Positions 1 to 9,090 of a stretch of DNA of 21,469 nt are shown here, in pieces. The stretch is from Alphaproteobacteria bacterium. Lineage in GTDB: Bacteria > Pseudomonadota > Alphaproteobacteria > Micropepsales > Micropepsaceae. Every line of letters begins with the position of its first letter. The stretch's first letter is position 1. The stretch is from contig DMER01000103.1 in assembly GCA_003451645.1 (NCBI GenBank), positions 30,813-52,281 on the forward strand. Direction: 5' to 3'. The translations under genes and the position numbers were made by a program. The notes below the pieces were generated by a model. The model worked only from the letters and a program-made list of their open reading frames with translations. It was not told the origin of the DNA and made no database searches.

Positions 1-993
1 GGTCACCGCGCAATCCACGGCGCGCTCAATGGCTCGGAATCCTGTACCTAAGCTTTTCGTGAGGACCCTATCGTCCGTGAGGCTAACCTCAACGGGAACC
101 TTTGGGTCTGTGCGTTCGGCCGCCCACATAAGCCGGAAGGGCTTGAGCAATTTGGGATCGCCAAAATTGGCCCATAGCAGATGCAAAGGGACCCGTACGG
201 CGTCATAGCCATGACGGGCGCCGTCAGGCTGCCCATTGTCGCGCACGGCCGTCATGCTGCCATTGGCGCGAATATGAACCCAATCGGGTGGCAGCTGATA
301 GGCACCAAAGCGGGCCCGCTCCAAAAGGCGCAACCCCGTATCGATCTGCAGCCCCCACGCCCCATGCAGCTCCACATCCCGAAACGCCAAAAAGGCCGGG
401 AACACAAAATAGGACGGATTGACAATGATCGAGCCATCGTCGCGCTCAAAGGCATATTTGGCGGGCAGCCAATAGGTGATGCCGTCCGCTTGCCGGAACA
501 AATCCGGGTGCTGTATCGCGACCATGCGCGCCTTTGCGGCGGCCAAATAGTCCTGATTGCTCCACCGCTTTGCTCCCCGCAAGAGCGCCCATCCAATCAA
601 GATGTCTCCGTCGGTCGCGTGCATTCTTTCCTGCACGGGCGCGTTGGGGATCCAGCGCCAGCGCAGCATCGCCTCCCCGTCTTGCGTCAGGTTTGCTTGG
701 GTCCATGACCAAAGGCGTTCAAAGACGATCCGGTCGTTATAGGCCTCCGCCAGCAGCATCGCATAGCCCTGGCCCTCGCTGGTGGTCCTGCCGCCATGCA
801 GCGCATCGATGCTGCGGCCCTCGGGCGCGATGAAGCGGGCCTTATACTGCTCCCACTCGGAGACCGGCCCTGGCGTCACCTGAAGCGCCTTGGCCCACAG
901 CGACCACATGAGCAGCGTCAGCATCGCAGCGCCTAGCCCTGCGAATAGTGCAAGACGTCCGGCATAATGGGGGAGACCCAGTTTCTGGATCAA
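1..993 (-). CDS. bcsZ: GH8 endoglucanase (BcsZ-like cellulase), C-terminus cut by window edge
   Basis: Glycoside hydrolase family 8 enzyme predicted to cut beta-1,4-glucan in the periplasm. In cellulose loci this enzyme trims or releases the nascent polymer. The reading frame is open from the left edge to 993 (331 codons visible). It begins with a hydrophobic stretch (about residues 10-34) that is a signal peptide or anchor. Next comes the family block TTSEGQGYAMLL, whose Glu (about residue 73) is the expected general acid. ATDGD follows near 126-130, and GYDAVRVP near 262-269 carries the Asp expected to be the catalytic base. I chose the TTG at 993 because a GAGGGA ribosome site lies at 1000-1005. 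The first ATG, at 924, would remove half of the signal sequence. The gene lies 70 nt after the BcsS-like gene on the same strand. The family call is firm. The bcsZ symbol is by role and context. Confidence 0.88.
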   Translation of the reverse strand, partial: MIQKLGLPHYAGRLALFAGLGAAMLTLLMWSLWAKALQVTPGPVSEWEQYKARFIAPEGRSIDALHGGRTTSEGQGYAMLLAEAYNDRIVFERLWSWTQANLTQDGEAMLRWRWIPNAPVQERMHATDGDILIGWALLRGAKRWSNQDYLAAAKARMVAIQHPDLFRQADGITYWLPAKYAFERDDGSIIVNPSYFVFPAFLAFRDVELHGAWGLQIDTGLRLLERARFGAYQLPPDWVHIRANGSMTAVRDNGQPDGARHGYDAVRVPLHLLWANFGDPKLLKPFRLMWAAERTDPKVPVEVSLTDDRVLTKSLGTGFRAIERAVDCAVT

Positions 994-1063
994 GACGCGT
1001 CCCTCGCGCAAAAATGCCGCCGCGGTTCGCGCGACGGCATGGTTCCTCGCCTATCGCATGGGC

Positions 1064-1801
1064 TCAGAGAGCCTTGGAGAACTCCAGGCCGATATAGCCG
1101 CCATCGCTCCGGCTTTCGTCAGATTCGGCATAGCCACCGCGCACGCCCAACGTCGTTGTCTCATCAATCGGCACACGAATGAATGCGCCAGCTTCGACGG
1201 TGTCGTATTCTTCATTGCCGTGGAAGGACACCTCGGGGCCGATCGCAACGCCGCTGCCAACCTCGATCCCCACGCGCGCGCGCGTGAACCAAGCGTTCTG
1301 GTGTGTCGCATAGGATGCGATCCCCGAAAAGTCCCAGCCCGGATTGTTCAGATAGATTTCACCCTGCACCTTGAAGCTCGTGTTGTCGCCGTCCGCGTCC
1401 GACAGCGGGTCTGCCGGGTCGGTGTCAATGCTACGATGATTGACGCCCGCGAGCGCTGAAAACTTGTCGCCGTCGCCCCAGACCCATTGGTAACCAACGA
1501 GCGCGTTCAGGCCGAAGCCGCCTGCCTGAATGGGCGTCACCGGGTTGGCCAGATATTCGTAGGTCAGGAACTCCCAAGACCCGTTGAAAATGACGCCGCT
1601 CTTGTTGAGATCGCCATTAAATGCGGCGACAGCGCCGACAATGGCGTAATTGTTGTTCTCCCGCACCGTCGCTCCGACGAAACCGACCACCGACTTAGCG
1701 TTTGCGTCCGCCGGGCTGGTCGGGAAGAGATCCGCGTTGGCAGGACCGGCCAATCCCAAAACGGCGAGCAGGCTGCATGCACTGGCCAAAGCAATTCTCA
1801 T
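1064..1801 (-). CDS. bcsS: BcsS-like cellulose biosynthesis protein, exported
   Basis: Predicted exported protein of 245 aa. A clear signal peptide ends at an ANA cleavage site (after residue 23). The mature part has no further membrane helices. It shows alternating aromatic and polar strands (GYQWVWGDGDKF, IGPEVSFHGNEEYD and a C-terminal strand ending in EFSKAL), the pattern of an outer-membrane beta-barrel. Length, the ATVRENNNYAIVGAVAAFNGDL block and the barrel-like repeats resemble proteins annotated as cellulose biosynthesis protein BcsS, and the location between a GT2 synthase and a GH8 cellulase agrees. The ATG at 1801 has a strong AGGAG seven bases upstream. It may serve polymer export or surface anchoring; that role is inference. 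A generic outer-membrane protein is the alternative. Confidence 0.68.
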   Translation of the reverse strand: MRIALASACSLLAVLGLAGPANADLFPTSPADANAKSVVGFVGATVRENNNYAIVGAVAAFNGDLNKSGVIFNGSWEFLTYEYLANPVTPIQAGGFGLNALVGYQWVWGDGDKFSALAGVNHRSIDTDPADPLSDADGDNTSFKVQGEIYLNNPGWDFSGIASYATHQNAWFTRARVGIEVGSGVAIGPEVSFHGNEEYDTVEAGAFIRVPIDETTTLGVRGGYAESDESRSDGGYIGLEFSKAL

Positions 1802-1881
1802 GATTCGCTCCTACTGCGATTGATCCAATCGTTAATTTCCCGGAGTGGTAGCCCACATGACAGGGCAGCGCAAACACAGAA

Positions 1882-3420
1882 TTAAGAACTTGATCGCCTG
1901 GTTCGATGGATTGCACGCCAGATGACGCTGAAATGCGACAAAAAACCTAACAACGCCCAAAACCAAACTGTGTAGAGCGGTGTGCCTGAGATCGTTGCCG
2001 CCACTAGCCCAAGCGTCGACAAGAATCCCCACACAACAGCCGTGAAATTCAGCGCTGCGACTGTGCAGGGCACGATCATAAACGACAGGTCCTCCGTTTG
2101 GCGCTTTGCCTTGGAGGTGACGTGGAACACCCGTTCGGCGCCGAACGGGGCTCTCCACAGTGCAAGAAGGTGGGGCGCCAGGATTGCTGCATCGAAATGC
2201 AATGCAGGCAGCAAATGCCACACCCCGCGCGAGAAGGCCACCATCATGGCCCAAGAAAGAAACAACAGCGCGAAGAAAAAGGGCAGGAAAACCGCGTAAT
2301 CGGCATAGACCGGCAGAATGCCGAACAAAATGCCGATAGCGGGCGCCACAACGAAGACGACATCCCGCAACGCACCGGACAAATAATGCAAGGACGCCCA
2401 ATAACACAGGGTTTGCCGCCAGGTCAGTCCGCGACCGAACCACACGCCTTCGCGCGCGCAGACCGACAATTGCCCGCTCGCCCACCGGTAGCGCTGGCGC
2501 ATGAAGGCAGTCAAAGTCTCCGGCGCTTGCCCTTCGGCGACATTGTCTGGATGGAACGCGCTGCCATAGCCACGATGCTGAAGTTGCAAGCCCGTATGGG
2601 CGTCTTCCGTAACCGTTCCAGTTGCAAAGCCACCAATCTCGTCAAGGCAGGACCGCCTGAGAATGGCAGGGCAGCCGCAATAGGCCGTCGCGTTGTGATG
2701 GTCGCGGCCGCGCTCGAGCACATCGAACCAGAGCGATTGCTCATTCCAATCTCTTGGCAATCCCCAGCCGTGAAGGTGCTGGAACGACCGGCGGTTGGAA
2801 AACACTTGCGGTGCCTGCACGAAAGCGCATTTGGGGTCGCTGAAATAGGGCGACAGCGCCTGCAGCATGGTTGGTTTGGCAACGAAGTCCGCGTCGAGAA
2901 CCGCCACAAAGGGTGCCGTGCTCTTGGTCAATCCGAAGTTCAAATTGCCTGCCTTGGCATGGGAAGACTCGCCCCGCGCGAAATACTCCGCACCAAGATC
3001 AAGGGTCATCTGGCGCACGTCCGGGCGCGCGGCGTCGTCCAGTACCAGCACCCTGCCGCGGCCACTCATGGCGAGCGCTGCGCTGATCGTGTCGCGCAGA
3101 ACCTCTAAGGGTTCGCCCTTGGTCGGGATCATCACATCGATGCTGGCCGCCTCGACTGCCGGTGCAGGCCGCGACCGCGGCGTCACGCGCCATGTCACAA
3201 AGGCAAAGAGCGCGATGCTCAACTGGGCATGCAGCTCCGTGATGTAAAACAGCCATGAATAGAGCGGCCATTCTTGATTGAACACCGTCAGGCGGTAGCT
3301 GAAATAGGCCACCGCGCACAGCGCCCAGGCACAAAAAACAACGAGCCGCAGCATACCATGGGCATCGCTCGCAACGGCGCTTGCCTCCCCGGGGCTGTCA
3401 GAGCGGTCACTCATCGGCAT
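1882..3420 (-). CDS. Processive GT2 glycosyltransferase, cellulose-synthase-like, without PilZ domain
   Basis: Inner-membrane synthase that would polymerise UDP-sugar into a beta-glucan and move it across the membrane. Two N-terminal helices (about 23-42 and 56-76) precede the GT-A domain. All the expected motifs are present: LDD at 128-130, DAD at 176-178, TED at 271-273 (catalytic base) and QRYRW at 309-313. At least four further helices follow. The protein ends soon after the last helix (512 aa), so the PilZ c-di-GMP-binding domain of BcsA is absent and there is no room downstream for a frameshifted one. I chose the ATG at 3420. A TTG at 3495 would extend it by 25 residues, and neither has a strong ribosome site. 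It heads the BcsS-like and GH8 genes. The product could be cellulose, mixed-linkage glucan or another beta-glucan; sequence alone does not decide. Confidence 0.85.
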   Translation of the reverse strand: MPMSDRSDSPGEASAVASDAHGMLRLVVFCAWALCAVAYFSYRLTVFNQEWPLYSWLFYITELHAQLSIALFAFVTWRVTPRSRPAPAVEAASIDVMIPTKGEPLEVLRDTISAALAMSGRGRVLVLDDAARPDVRQMTLDLGAEYFARGESSHAKAGNLNFGLTKSTAPFVAVLDADFVAKPTMLQALSPYFSDPKCAFVQAPQVFSNRRSFQHLHGWGLPRDWNEQSLWFDVLERGRDHHNATAYCGCPAILRRSCLDEIGGFATGTVTEDAHTGLQLQHRGYGSAFHPDNVAEGQAPETLTAFMRQRYRWASGQLSVCAREGVWFGRGLTWRQTLCYWASLHYLSGALRDVVFVVAPAIGILFGILPVYADYAVFLPFFFALLFLSWAMMVAFSRGVWHLLPALHFDAAILAPHLLALWRAPFGAERVFHVTSKAKRQTEDLSFMIVPCTVAALNFTAVVWGFLSTLGLVAATISGTPLYTVWFWALLGFLSHFSVIWRAIHRTRRSSS

Positions 3421-3548
3421 GATTGCTGGCGTCTCGCGAACAAGATTGGTGGGCTCAACCTCCCGCCTTCTGTCACCGCAAGTCCGCGAGTTCAACCGCG
3501 ATTGTTGGTGCAGGAGCGTCGGACGGCCTTGACATGCGTTGAGCTACT

Positions 3549-5360
<1,812 letters not shown>

Positions 5361-5382
5361 GATGCGCGCTCCTCGAAGCTGT

Positions 5383-5420
5383 TCTGACAATTTGTCAGAC
5401 GATGGCGCGACCGGTGTCAA
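5383..5420 (-). promoter_or_regulatory. Predicted monooxygenase promoter with overlapping palindromic operator
   Basis: Reading the minus strand, a perfect TTGACA -35 box lies at 5420-5415. Seventeen bases later a weak -10 (TGACAA) lies at 5397-5392. A perfect inverted repeat, TCTGACAA-T-TTGTCAGA (5383-5399), covers the -10 and the probable start of transcription, 24 bases ahead of the ATG at 5360. This is the placement expected for a TetR- or MarR-type repressor site. No such regulator is encoded within the window, so its identity is unknown. Confidence 0.55.
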
Positions 5421-5539
5421 TTAGCAATGGCCTCGTTGAAGGCTCACATGGTGGTTCAAGGCTTGCGTCCAGCCGATTTGAAGCGGCGTACGGCACGCAC
5501 GAACCGAACTCTCAAAATACCTGTTACCGCGGCGCCTTG

Positions 5540-6310
5540 TCACTGCACGACGATGTGCGGCACTTCGCTGCCCTTTTTTGGCCTCTTCTGAATAAAGTCG
5601 ATGGCTTCACAGTCCTCATCGTCTTGGTTTACCGGCCTTTTTCGTTTGATGCTGCAAGCATAATCAGTGACTACGCTAGCACCTAACTCTTTCTTCGTTT
5701 CTTTGCCGTCGTTTTGGACCGGTTTTGCGTTGGCTATTGCTTGATGCAAGTATGAGTCGATCGACGTTTCTGTACACAAGTGTGCATAACCCGCGACACG
5801 ACGCCGGGCAGCAACGAAGTCGGTTGGCGCGGTATTCGGCAAAGCCTGCTCATGCGCCGCCATCGCCGCTCTGATCAGCTTGTACGCCTCTGGCGCAAAC
5901 TTGGAGAACACTTTTTGCTTTTCAAGATTGTTGAAATAATTGTCGACCGCAGAACCTGTGGCACTGGTAATCCCAATCGCAACCGTCCCTGCGTCGGTCG
6001 CCGTCAGAATAGCATTCGCGAGCTGAAACAAGATTTGGGAATTCCCCTTCCAATATTGTTCGTTCGTTCGGGCAATTGAGAGCTCATTGAAATAGGCCGT
6101 ACACAGTGCTTCAACGCGGGCAAATCCTGCCATTTGATACATGATCGGTGACTGCACTGAACCATCAGGGAACCGGTCAGTCTCGCTGATATAGGCCGCG
6201 ATATCTCCAGGAAGTGGCTCCTTCGGCGCCTGAATGCCTAAATCCTGCGCGCAGCCTGCCAAAATTGCGCAAATCAATGTCGAACAGACCGTCGACAGAA
6301 TTCTCTTCAT
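5540..6310 (-). CDS. Hypothetical lipoprotein
   Basis: I do not recognise a family. The 256-aa protein starts with a lipoprotein signal (MKRILSTVCSTLICAILAGC) with a good lipobox and Cys at 20, so it is probably anchored in the outer or inner membrane. The rest is mostly helical and polar. A small Gly/Ala/Thr-rich hydrophobic stretch (GTVAIGITSATGSAV) sits in the middle and a charged, Lys-rich tail at the C-terminus. A few Cys residues (CTAYF, CTETS, YACS, DCEA) could form disulfides. The ATG at 6310 has GGAG seven bases upstream. The DNA looks less GC-rich than its neighbours, and no operon partner is evident, which may mean recent acquisition. The lipoprotein call is firm; function is unknown. 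Confidence 0.75.
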   Translation of the reverse strand: MKRILSTVCSTLICAILAGCAQDLGIQAPKEPLPGDIAAYISETDRFPDGSVQSPIMYQMAGFARVEALCTAYFNELSIARTNEQYWKGNSQILFQLANAILTATDAGTVAIGITSATGSAVDNYFNNLEKQKVFSKFAPEAYKLIRAAMAAHEQALPNTAPTDFVAARRRVAGYAHLCTETSIDSYLHQAIANAKPVQNDGKETKKELGASVVTDYACSIKRKRPVNQDDEDCEAIDFIQKRPKKGSEVPHIVVQ

Positions 6311-6633
6311 TTCCGTCTCCCCCAAGACACGAACACCCTACATGCCGTTACTACCAATAACTGCGCCCAACAACCCGCAAGTTGCGAATTCTCAGTCCCC
6401 TGTTGCCAATCTACAACGAGAGGGGCGTGTCTTGCGCCTTTCATAGGCAATCGAAACAGTGAAGCATGCGACCAATACCCATATAATATTGTAACTCTAT
6501 TGTGCTGGACACAGTCAAAGCTCGACCTCTTTTATCTTGCGCAACACCCGTGCCCACTCGGACACTCTGTTCGAAAACGGCGCCTCGGGTGCGGTTGGCA
6601 AGGGGCCTGAATGTTTGGAGTTTGGAGCGCAAG
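6311..6633. other. Gene-free divergent intergenic region
   Basis: The 323 bases between the lipoprotein and acetyltransferase genes are AT-richer than the surroundings and hold no credible gene. The only promoter-like element I see is a perfect TATAAT at 6482-6487 on the plus strand, about 150 bases ahead of the acetyltransferase start. Its -35 region (around 6459) is poor. No clear terminator or inverted repeat was found. Confidence 0.45.
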
Positions 6634-7101
6634 ATGATGCACATCGCCTTGGCTGTTTTTGCTGACCCTGCCTTGCGCGCGCTGATTGCCCTGCATTTCG
6701 ATGGCATGCGCGAAGGCGCGCCGCCGGAGCATTGCCATGTTCTCGATCTGTCGGGGCTGGAGCGGCCGGACATCGCGCTCTATACCCTGCACCTGGATGG
6801 GCGGCTGGCGGGCATGGGTGCCTTGCGTGCGCTCAATGCGCGCACGGGTGAGATCAAGTCGATGCGCACGCATCCGGCTTTCGTGCGGCGCGGCGTGGGG
6901 GCGGCGATCCTCGATCACCTGATTGGCGAGGCGGCCGCGCGCGGCTATCAGGCGGTCTGTCTTGAGACGGGTACGGATGAAAAATTCGTGGCCGCCCTCG
7001 CACTCTATCATGGCCGCGGCTTCGTCTCCGGCCCGGCCTTTGGCGAGTACGAACCATCCCCCCACAATCAGTTCCTCTACCTCACCCGGGAGCGGTTCTG
7101 A
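6634..7101 (+). CDS. GNAT family N-acetyltransferase
   Basis: Single-domain cytoplasmic acetyltransferase of 155 aa that would transfer acetyl from acetyl-CoA to an amine on an unknown substrate. The GNAT core is plain: a strand with IKSMRTHPAF, then the acetyl-CoA loop RRGVGAAILDHL (Q/RxxGxG/A type), then an LETGTDE strand and an ALYHGRGF motif near the C-terminus. The N-terminal block REGAPPEHCHVLDLSGL and the overall plan match the common YsnE-like group. The ATG at 6634 has GGAG six bases upstream; a second ATG follows directly. It is convergent with the SMI1/KNR4 gene, with 17 bases between the two stops. Confidence 0.88.
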   Translation: MMHIALAVFADPALRALIALHFDGMREGAPPEHCHVLDLSGLERPDIALYTLHLDGRLAGMGALRALNARTGEIKSMRTHPAFVRRGVGAAILDHLIGEAAARGYQAVCLETGTDEKFVAALALYHGRGFVSGPAFGEYEPSPHNQFLYLTRERF

Positions 7102-7118
7102 AGCGGTGGAGGCAGTGT

Positions 7119-7586
7119 TCACATGGCCAACCCCTCCAGCCAGGCCTCAAAACTGGCCGCGCGCACAGGCCGGCGGGCCTCATCGTGATAGAACATCAGC
7201 ACACGGCCCGGCGCGCCATCCTCCGTCCCAAGATCAAGGCACAGATGATCCCCGGCCCCATTGTGCAGATAGGGAACCCATCCGCGCCTCCACCATGCAG
7301 GGTCCTCGAAATCGCTGCCAATCATGCCGTCGAGCAGTTCCTTGAACTCGGTAACCTCCGCCAACGGACTAAAGATCAAATTGCCGGTTAGCGTGTCCGC
7401 CTCCTCCGGGTCCGATCCGTCCCGCCAGAGGTAGAGCGCCCGGAAGGCTACAGGCAACACCAGCCCGAATTGGCGCGCAAACGCGTCCAGTTCGGCCTCG
7501 CTCACGCCGGGCCGCAAGCTTGCGGCATAGGCAGGGCGCGCGCGCGTTAAACGCTCCGCCACTTTGGCGATGAGGGCATCCGCCAC
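7119..7586 (-). CDS. SMI1/KNR4 (SUKH) family protein
   Basis: Small cytoplasmic SUKH-superfamily protein of about 155 aa. The visible family marks are an N-terminal G(V)SEAELDAFARQFGLVLP segment, then FRALYLWRDGSDPE, then a Trp-rich WWRRGWVPYLHNGAGDHLCLDL block that is highly typical. Bacterial members often act as immunity proteins against contact-dependent or polymorphic toxins. That role is inferred here from the family and from the barstar-like gene two genes upstream. I chose the GTG at 7586, which has AGGTGA six bases upstream. An in-frame TTG at 7604 would add six residues. The start lies 21 bases after the small membrane protein gene, so the two are probably co-transcribed. Confidence 0.85.
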   Translation of the reverse strand: MADALIAKVAERLTRARPAYAASLRPGVSEAELDAFARQFGLVLPVAFRALYLWRDGSDPEEADTLTGNLIFSPLAEVTEFKELLDGMIGSDFEDPAWWRRGWVPYLHNGAGDHLCLDLGTEDGAPGRVLMFYHDEARRPVRAASFEAWLEGLAM

Positions 7587-7607
7587 GGCGCTCACCTTTT
7601 GCAAATC

Positions 7608-7901
7608 TCAGGCAATGTGGGCGCCCAACCAGATCGCCGCCATGACCAGCGCTGCGCACAGCAAGACAAAGTGGCCGCCAAAGGCAAGCCAATCGCCGGT
7701 CTTGGCGCTGCGATAGGGAAAGGTGAACAGCATCACGACCGAGCAGATGATCCCCACCGCGATAAGGCCGAAGCCAACGGTGCCCGCATTCAGATCGGCG
7801 AAGGTCCGGTTGGTGCCCGCCACCTCCATGATCACAAAGGCGACGGCAAAGGCGATCATGCTCAACACATAAGGCAGCATCAGCCAATGGATTAGGCGCA
7901 T
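7608..7901 (-). CDS. Small membrane protein, three predicted helices
   Basis: Not a recognised family. The 97-aa protein has three hydrophobic segments (about residues 5-27, 42-62 and 74-94) joined by short polar loops (GTNRTFADLN and YRSAKTGDW), so it is an inner-membrane protein. The ATG at 7901 shares a base with the TAA stop of the barstar-like gene (TAATG), and the GGAGGT ribosome site sits inside that upstream gene, indicating translational coupling. Lying between two immunity-family genes, it may belong to the same unit; small membrane proteins also serve as immunity factors. That is inference. Confidence 0.72.
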   Translation of the reverse strand: MRLIHWLMLPYVLSMIAFAVAFVIMEVAGTNRTFADLNAGTVGFGLIAVGIICSVVMLFTFPYRSAKTGDWLAFGGHFVLLCAALVMAAIWLGAHIA

Positions 7902-8500
7902 TAGGACCTCCAGGTGAGAGCGGCTTCGAGACGCGCGCGCGTTAGGCGCTGATTGCCGCGGAAAAAGGCGTCGGGATGATCACGCCCATCGAGGGACGCA
8001 TCCGATTGCTGCGCGAGCCAGGCGACAAATGCGCCCCGCGTCTCAAACATCATGGCCGCGGGATCATAGGCTGGATCGAGAATGCCGTCGAACACTTGCG
8101 CGTAACAAAACCGGCCATCGTCGAGGCGGCGCAAGCCCATGCCGCAATAATCGCGATGGGTGTGCAAGATCTGGACCCCGCGCGCGAGCGCGTCCGCCAC
8201 CTGCTCCGCTAGCGCCGGCCCGTAAGGCATCAAGCGCTCGTCGCGCTCCCACACCATGGCGGCTTGCGGATTGGCCTGCCCGATCGCAGTGATGGCGTCG
8301 CGCAAGGCGGGTGGCAGCCCCTCGCCATTCACAAAGACCAGCGTGTACGGATCATCGGGCCAGCGCAGCAGGTCCTCAAACGCATCGAGGCTCTGCCCTT
8401 GCCACTCGCCGCCGGCCTGATGCGCAAAGCCCGCGTTGAAGGCGCGCACAAAGCCCGCCTGATCGCCAACGCCGCTCAGATCGATCCGGTAGGTGCGCAT
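7901..8500 (-). CDS. Barstar-like protein with an extra C-terminal domain
   Basis: Cytoplasmic protein of 199 aa. Residues 1 to about 90 resemble the barstar fold: an early strand (YRIDLSGV), a helix with FVRAFNAGF, then SLDAFEDLLRW and the strand YTLVFVNGEG. Barstar proteins bind and block barnase-type RNases. The second half (from about 100) is a different domain with THRDYCGMGL, DGRFCYAQVFDGILD and AFVAWLAQQSD. I have seen this kind of block near immunity genes but cannot name it. Barstar itself is about 90 aa, so this is a fusion. The ATG at 8500 lacks an obvious ribosome site. The stop overlaps the next gene's start. The barstar similarity is moderate; a solely DUF-type immunity protein is the alternative. 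Confidence 0.65.
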   Translation of the reverse strand: MRTYRIDLSGVGDQAGFVRAFNAGFAHQAGGEWQGQSLDAFEDLLRWPDDPYTLVFVNGEGLPPALRDAITAIGQANPQAAMVWERDERLMPYGPALAEQVADALARGVQILHTHRDYCGMGLRRLDDGRFCYAQVFDGILDPAYDPAAMMFETRGAFVAWLAQQSDASLDGRDHPDAFFRGNQRLTRARLEAALTWRS

Positions 8501-8533
8501 GGGCCACGCTGTCCGATGGGGGCGCGCCTGCCC

Positions 8534-8923
8534 TTACAGCATCTTGGTGAGCTGGTTTAGCAATTGATCATCGGGCAGATAACATTCCTCCCAATCGAGG
8601 CGTATCGTCAGTGTGCCGCCTTCAATCGCCATACCATCCCAGGAGGAGCGCACGTCCTTTTCGTGCTTCAGGACGATTTTCTTGATGCCCGCCTCAAAGG
8701 CCTCCTTGACCATCGCCGAGGCGCCAATCTGCTTGGCCAGTTTCTCAAGCGCCGGGAATTGATTACCGCTGAGCATGGCATAGGCGGCGGTTTTGCCATG
8801 GAACGAGGGCTCATCCAATTCATAGACAAACGAAGACCCCAGTGCGTTCAGCATCACAGTATGGTGTGGAATAAAGGTCTGGGTCTTGAATGCGTCGAAT
8901 TCCATCCGGTCTTTGAGGCTCAT
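8534..8923 (-). CDS. Hypothetical protein upstream of immunity-family genes
   Basis: Unrecognised soluble protein of 129 aa, with no signal peptide or membrane segment. It has a mixed alpha/beta look, with a polar start (MSLKDRMEFDAFKTQTFIPHH), a central helix-rich part (FPALEKLAKQIGAS, VKEAFEAGIKKIVLKHEK) and an acidic C-terminal strand (LDWEECYLPDDQLL). The ATG at 8923 has AGGAG eight bases upstream. It precedes the barstar-like gene by 33 bases on the same strand, so it probably starts the four-gene unit that runs down to 7119. An immunity or accessory role is suggested only by that context. Confidence 0.7.
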   Translation of the reverse strand: MSLKDRMEFDAFKTQTFIPHHTVMLNALGSSFVYELDEPSFHGKTAAYAMLSGNQFPALEKLAKQIGASAMVKEAFEAGIKKIVLKHEKDVRSSWDGMAIEGGTLTIRLDWEECYLPDDQLLNQLTKML

Positions 8924-9002
8924 GGTGCCAACTCCTGTGTGCACGAAGCATTCTCAGGAGTGTTGCAATCTAGCGTGACACTGCAAAGACAGCCGGACAG
9001 TT

Positions 9003-9020
9003 CTGTGATGAGCATTACAG
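9003..9020. promoter_or_regulatory. Imperfect palindrome, candidate operator
   Basis: The 18 bases CTGTGATGAGCATTACAG form an inverted repeat with seven of eight pairs matching around a two-base centre. It lies 80 bases upstream of the gene starting at 8923. The size and symmetry suit a dimeric GntR-type repressor, but no promoter boxes confirm it. Confidence 0.35.
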
Positions 9021-9061
9021 TGGCGGCTTTTGCTTTCGGCCTTGGGGCGGGACATTACCAT

Positions 9062-9090
9062 CTCCCCCAACGCGCAGGCCTTTGGGGGAG
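9062..9090. repeat. REP-like hairpin
   Basis: CTCCCCCAA (9062-9070) pairs perfectly with TTGGGGGAG (9082-9090) across an 11-base loop. A smaller CGGC/GCCG hairpin follows at about 9093-9103. No T-run follows on either strand, so a simple terminator is unlikely. The C-run/G-run stem looks like the dispersed palindromic repeats common between genes in high-GC Alphaproteobacteria. Confidence 0.5.

Noticed and set aside
2098..3108. 336-codon plus-strand frame across the GT2 gene
   Set aside because: It is the antisense shadow of a gene with complete catalytic motifs. Its protein has no recognisable domain and is rich in Arg, Gln and Gly, as GC-rich shadows are.
5361..5420. Longer monooxygenase start at TTG 5420
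   Set aside because: The TTG is part of a good -35 TTGACA, and the palindrome covers the added codons. The ATG at 5360 has its own GAGGAG.
6482..6487. TATAAT as full promoter of the acetyltransferase gene
   Set aside because: The -10 is perfect but there is no acceptable -35 at 16-18 bases, and the gene starts about 150 bases away. It is noted only within the intergenic entry.
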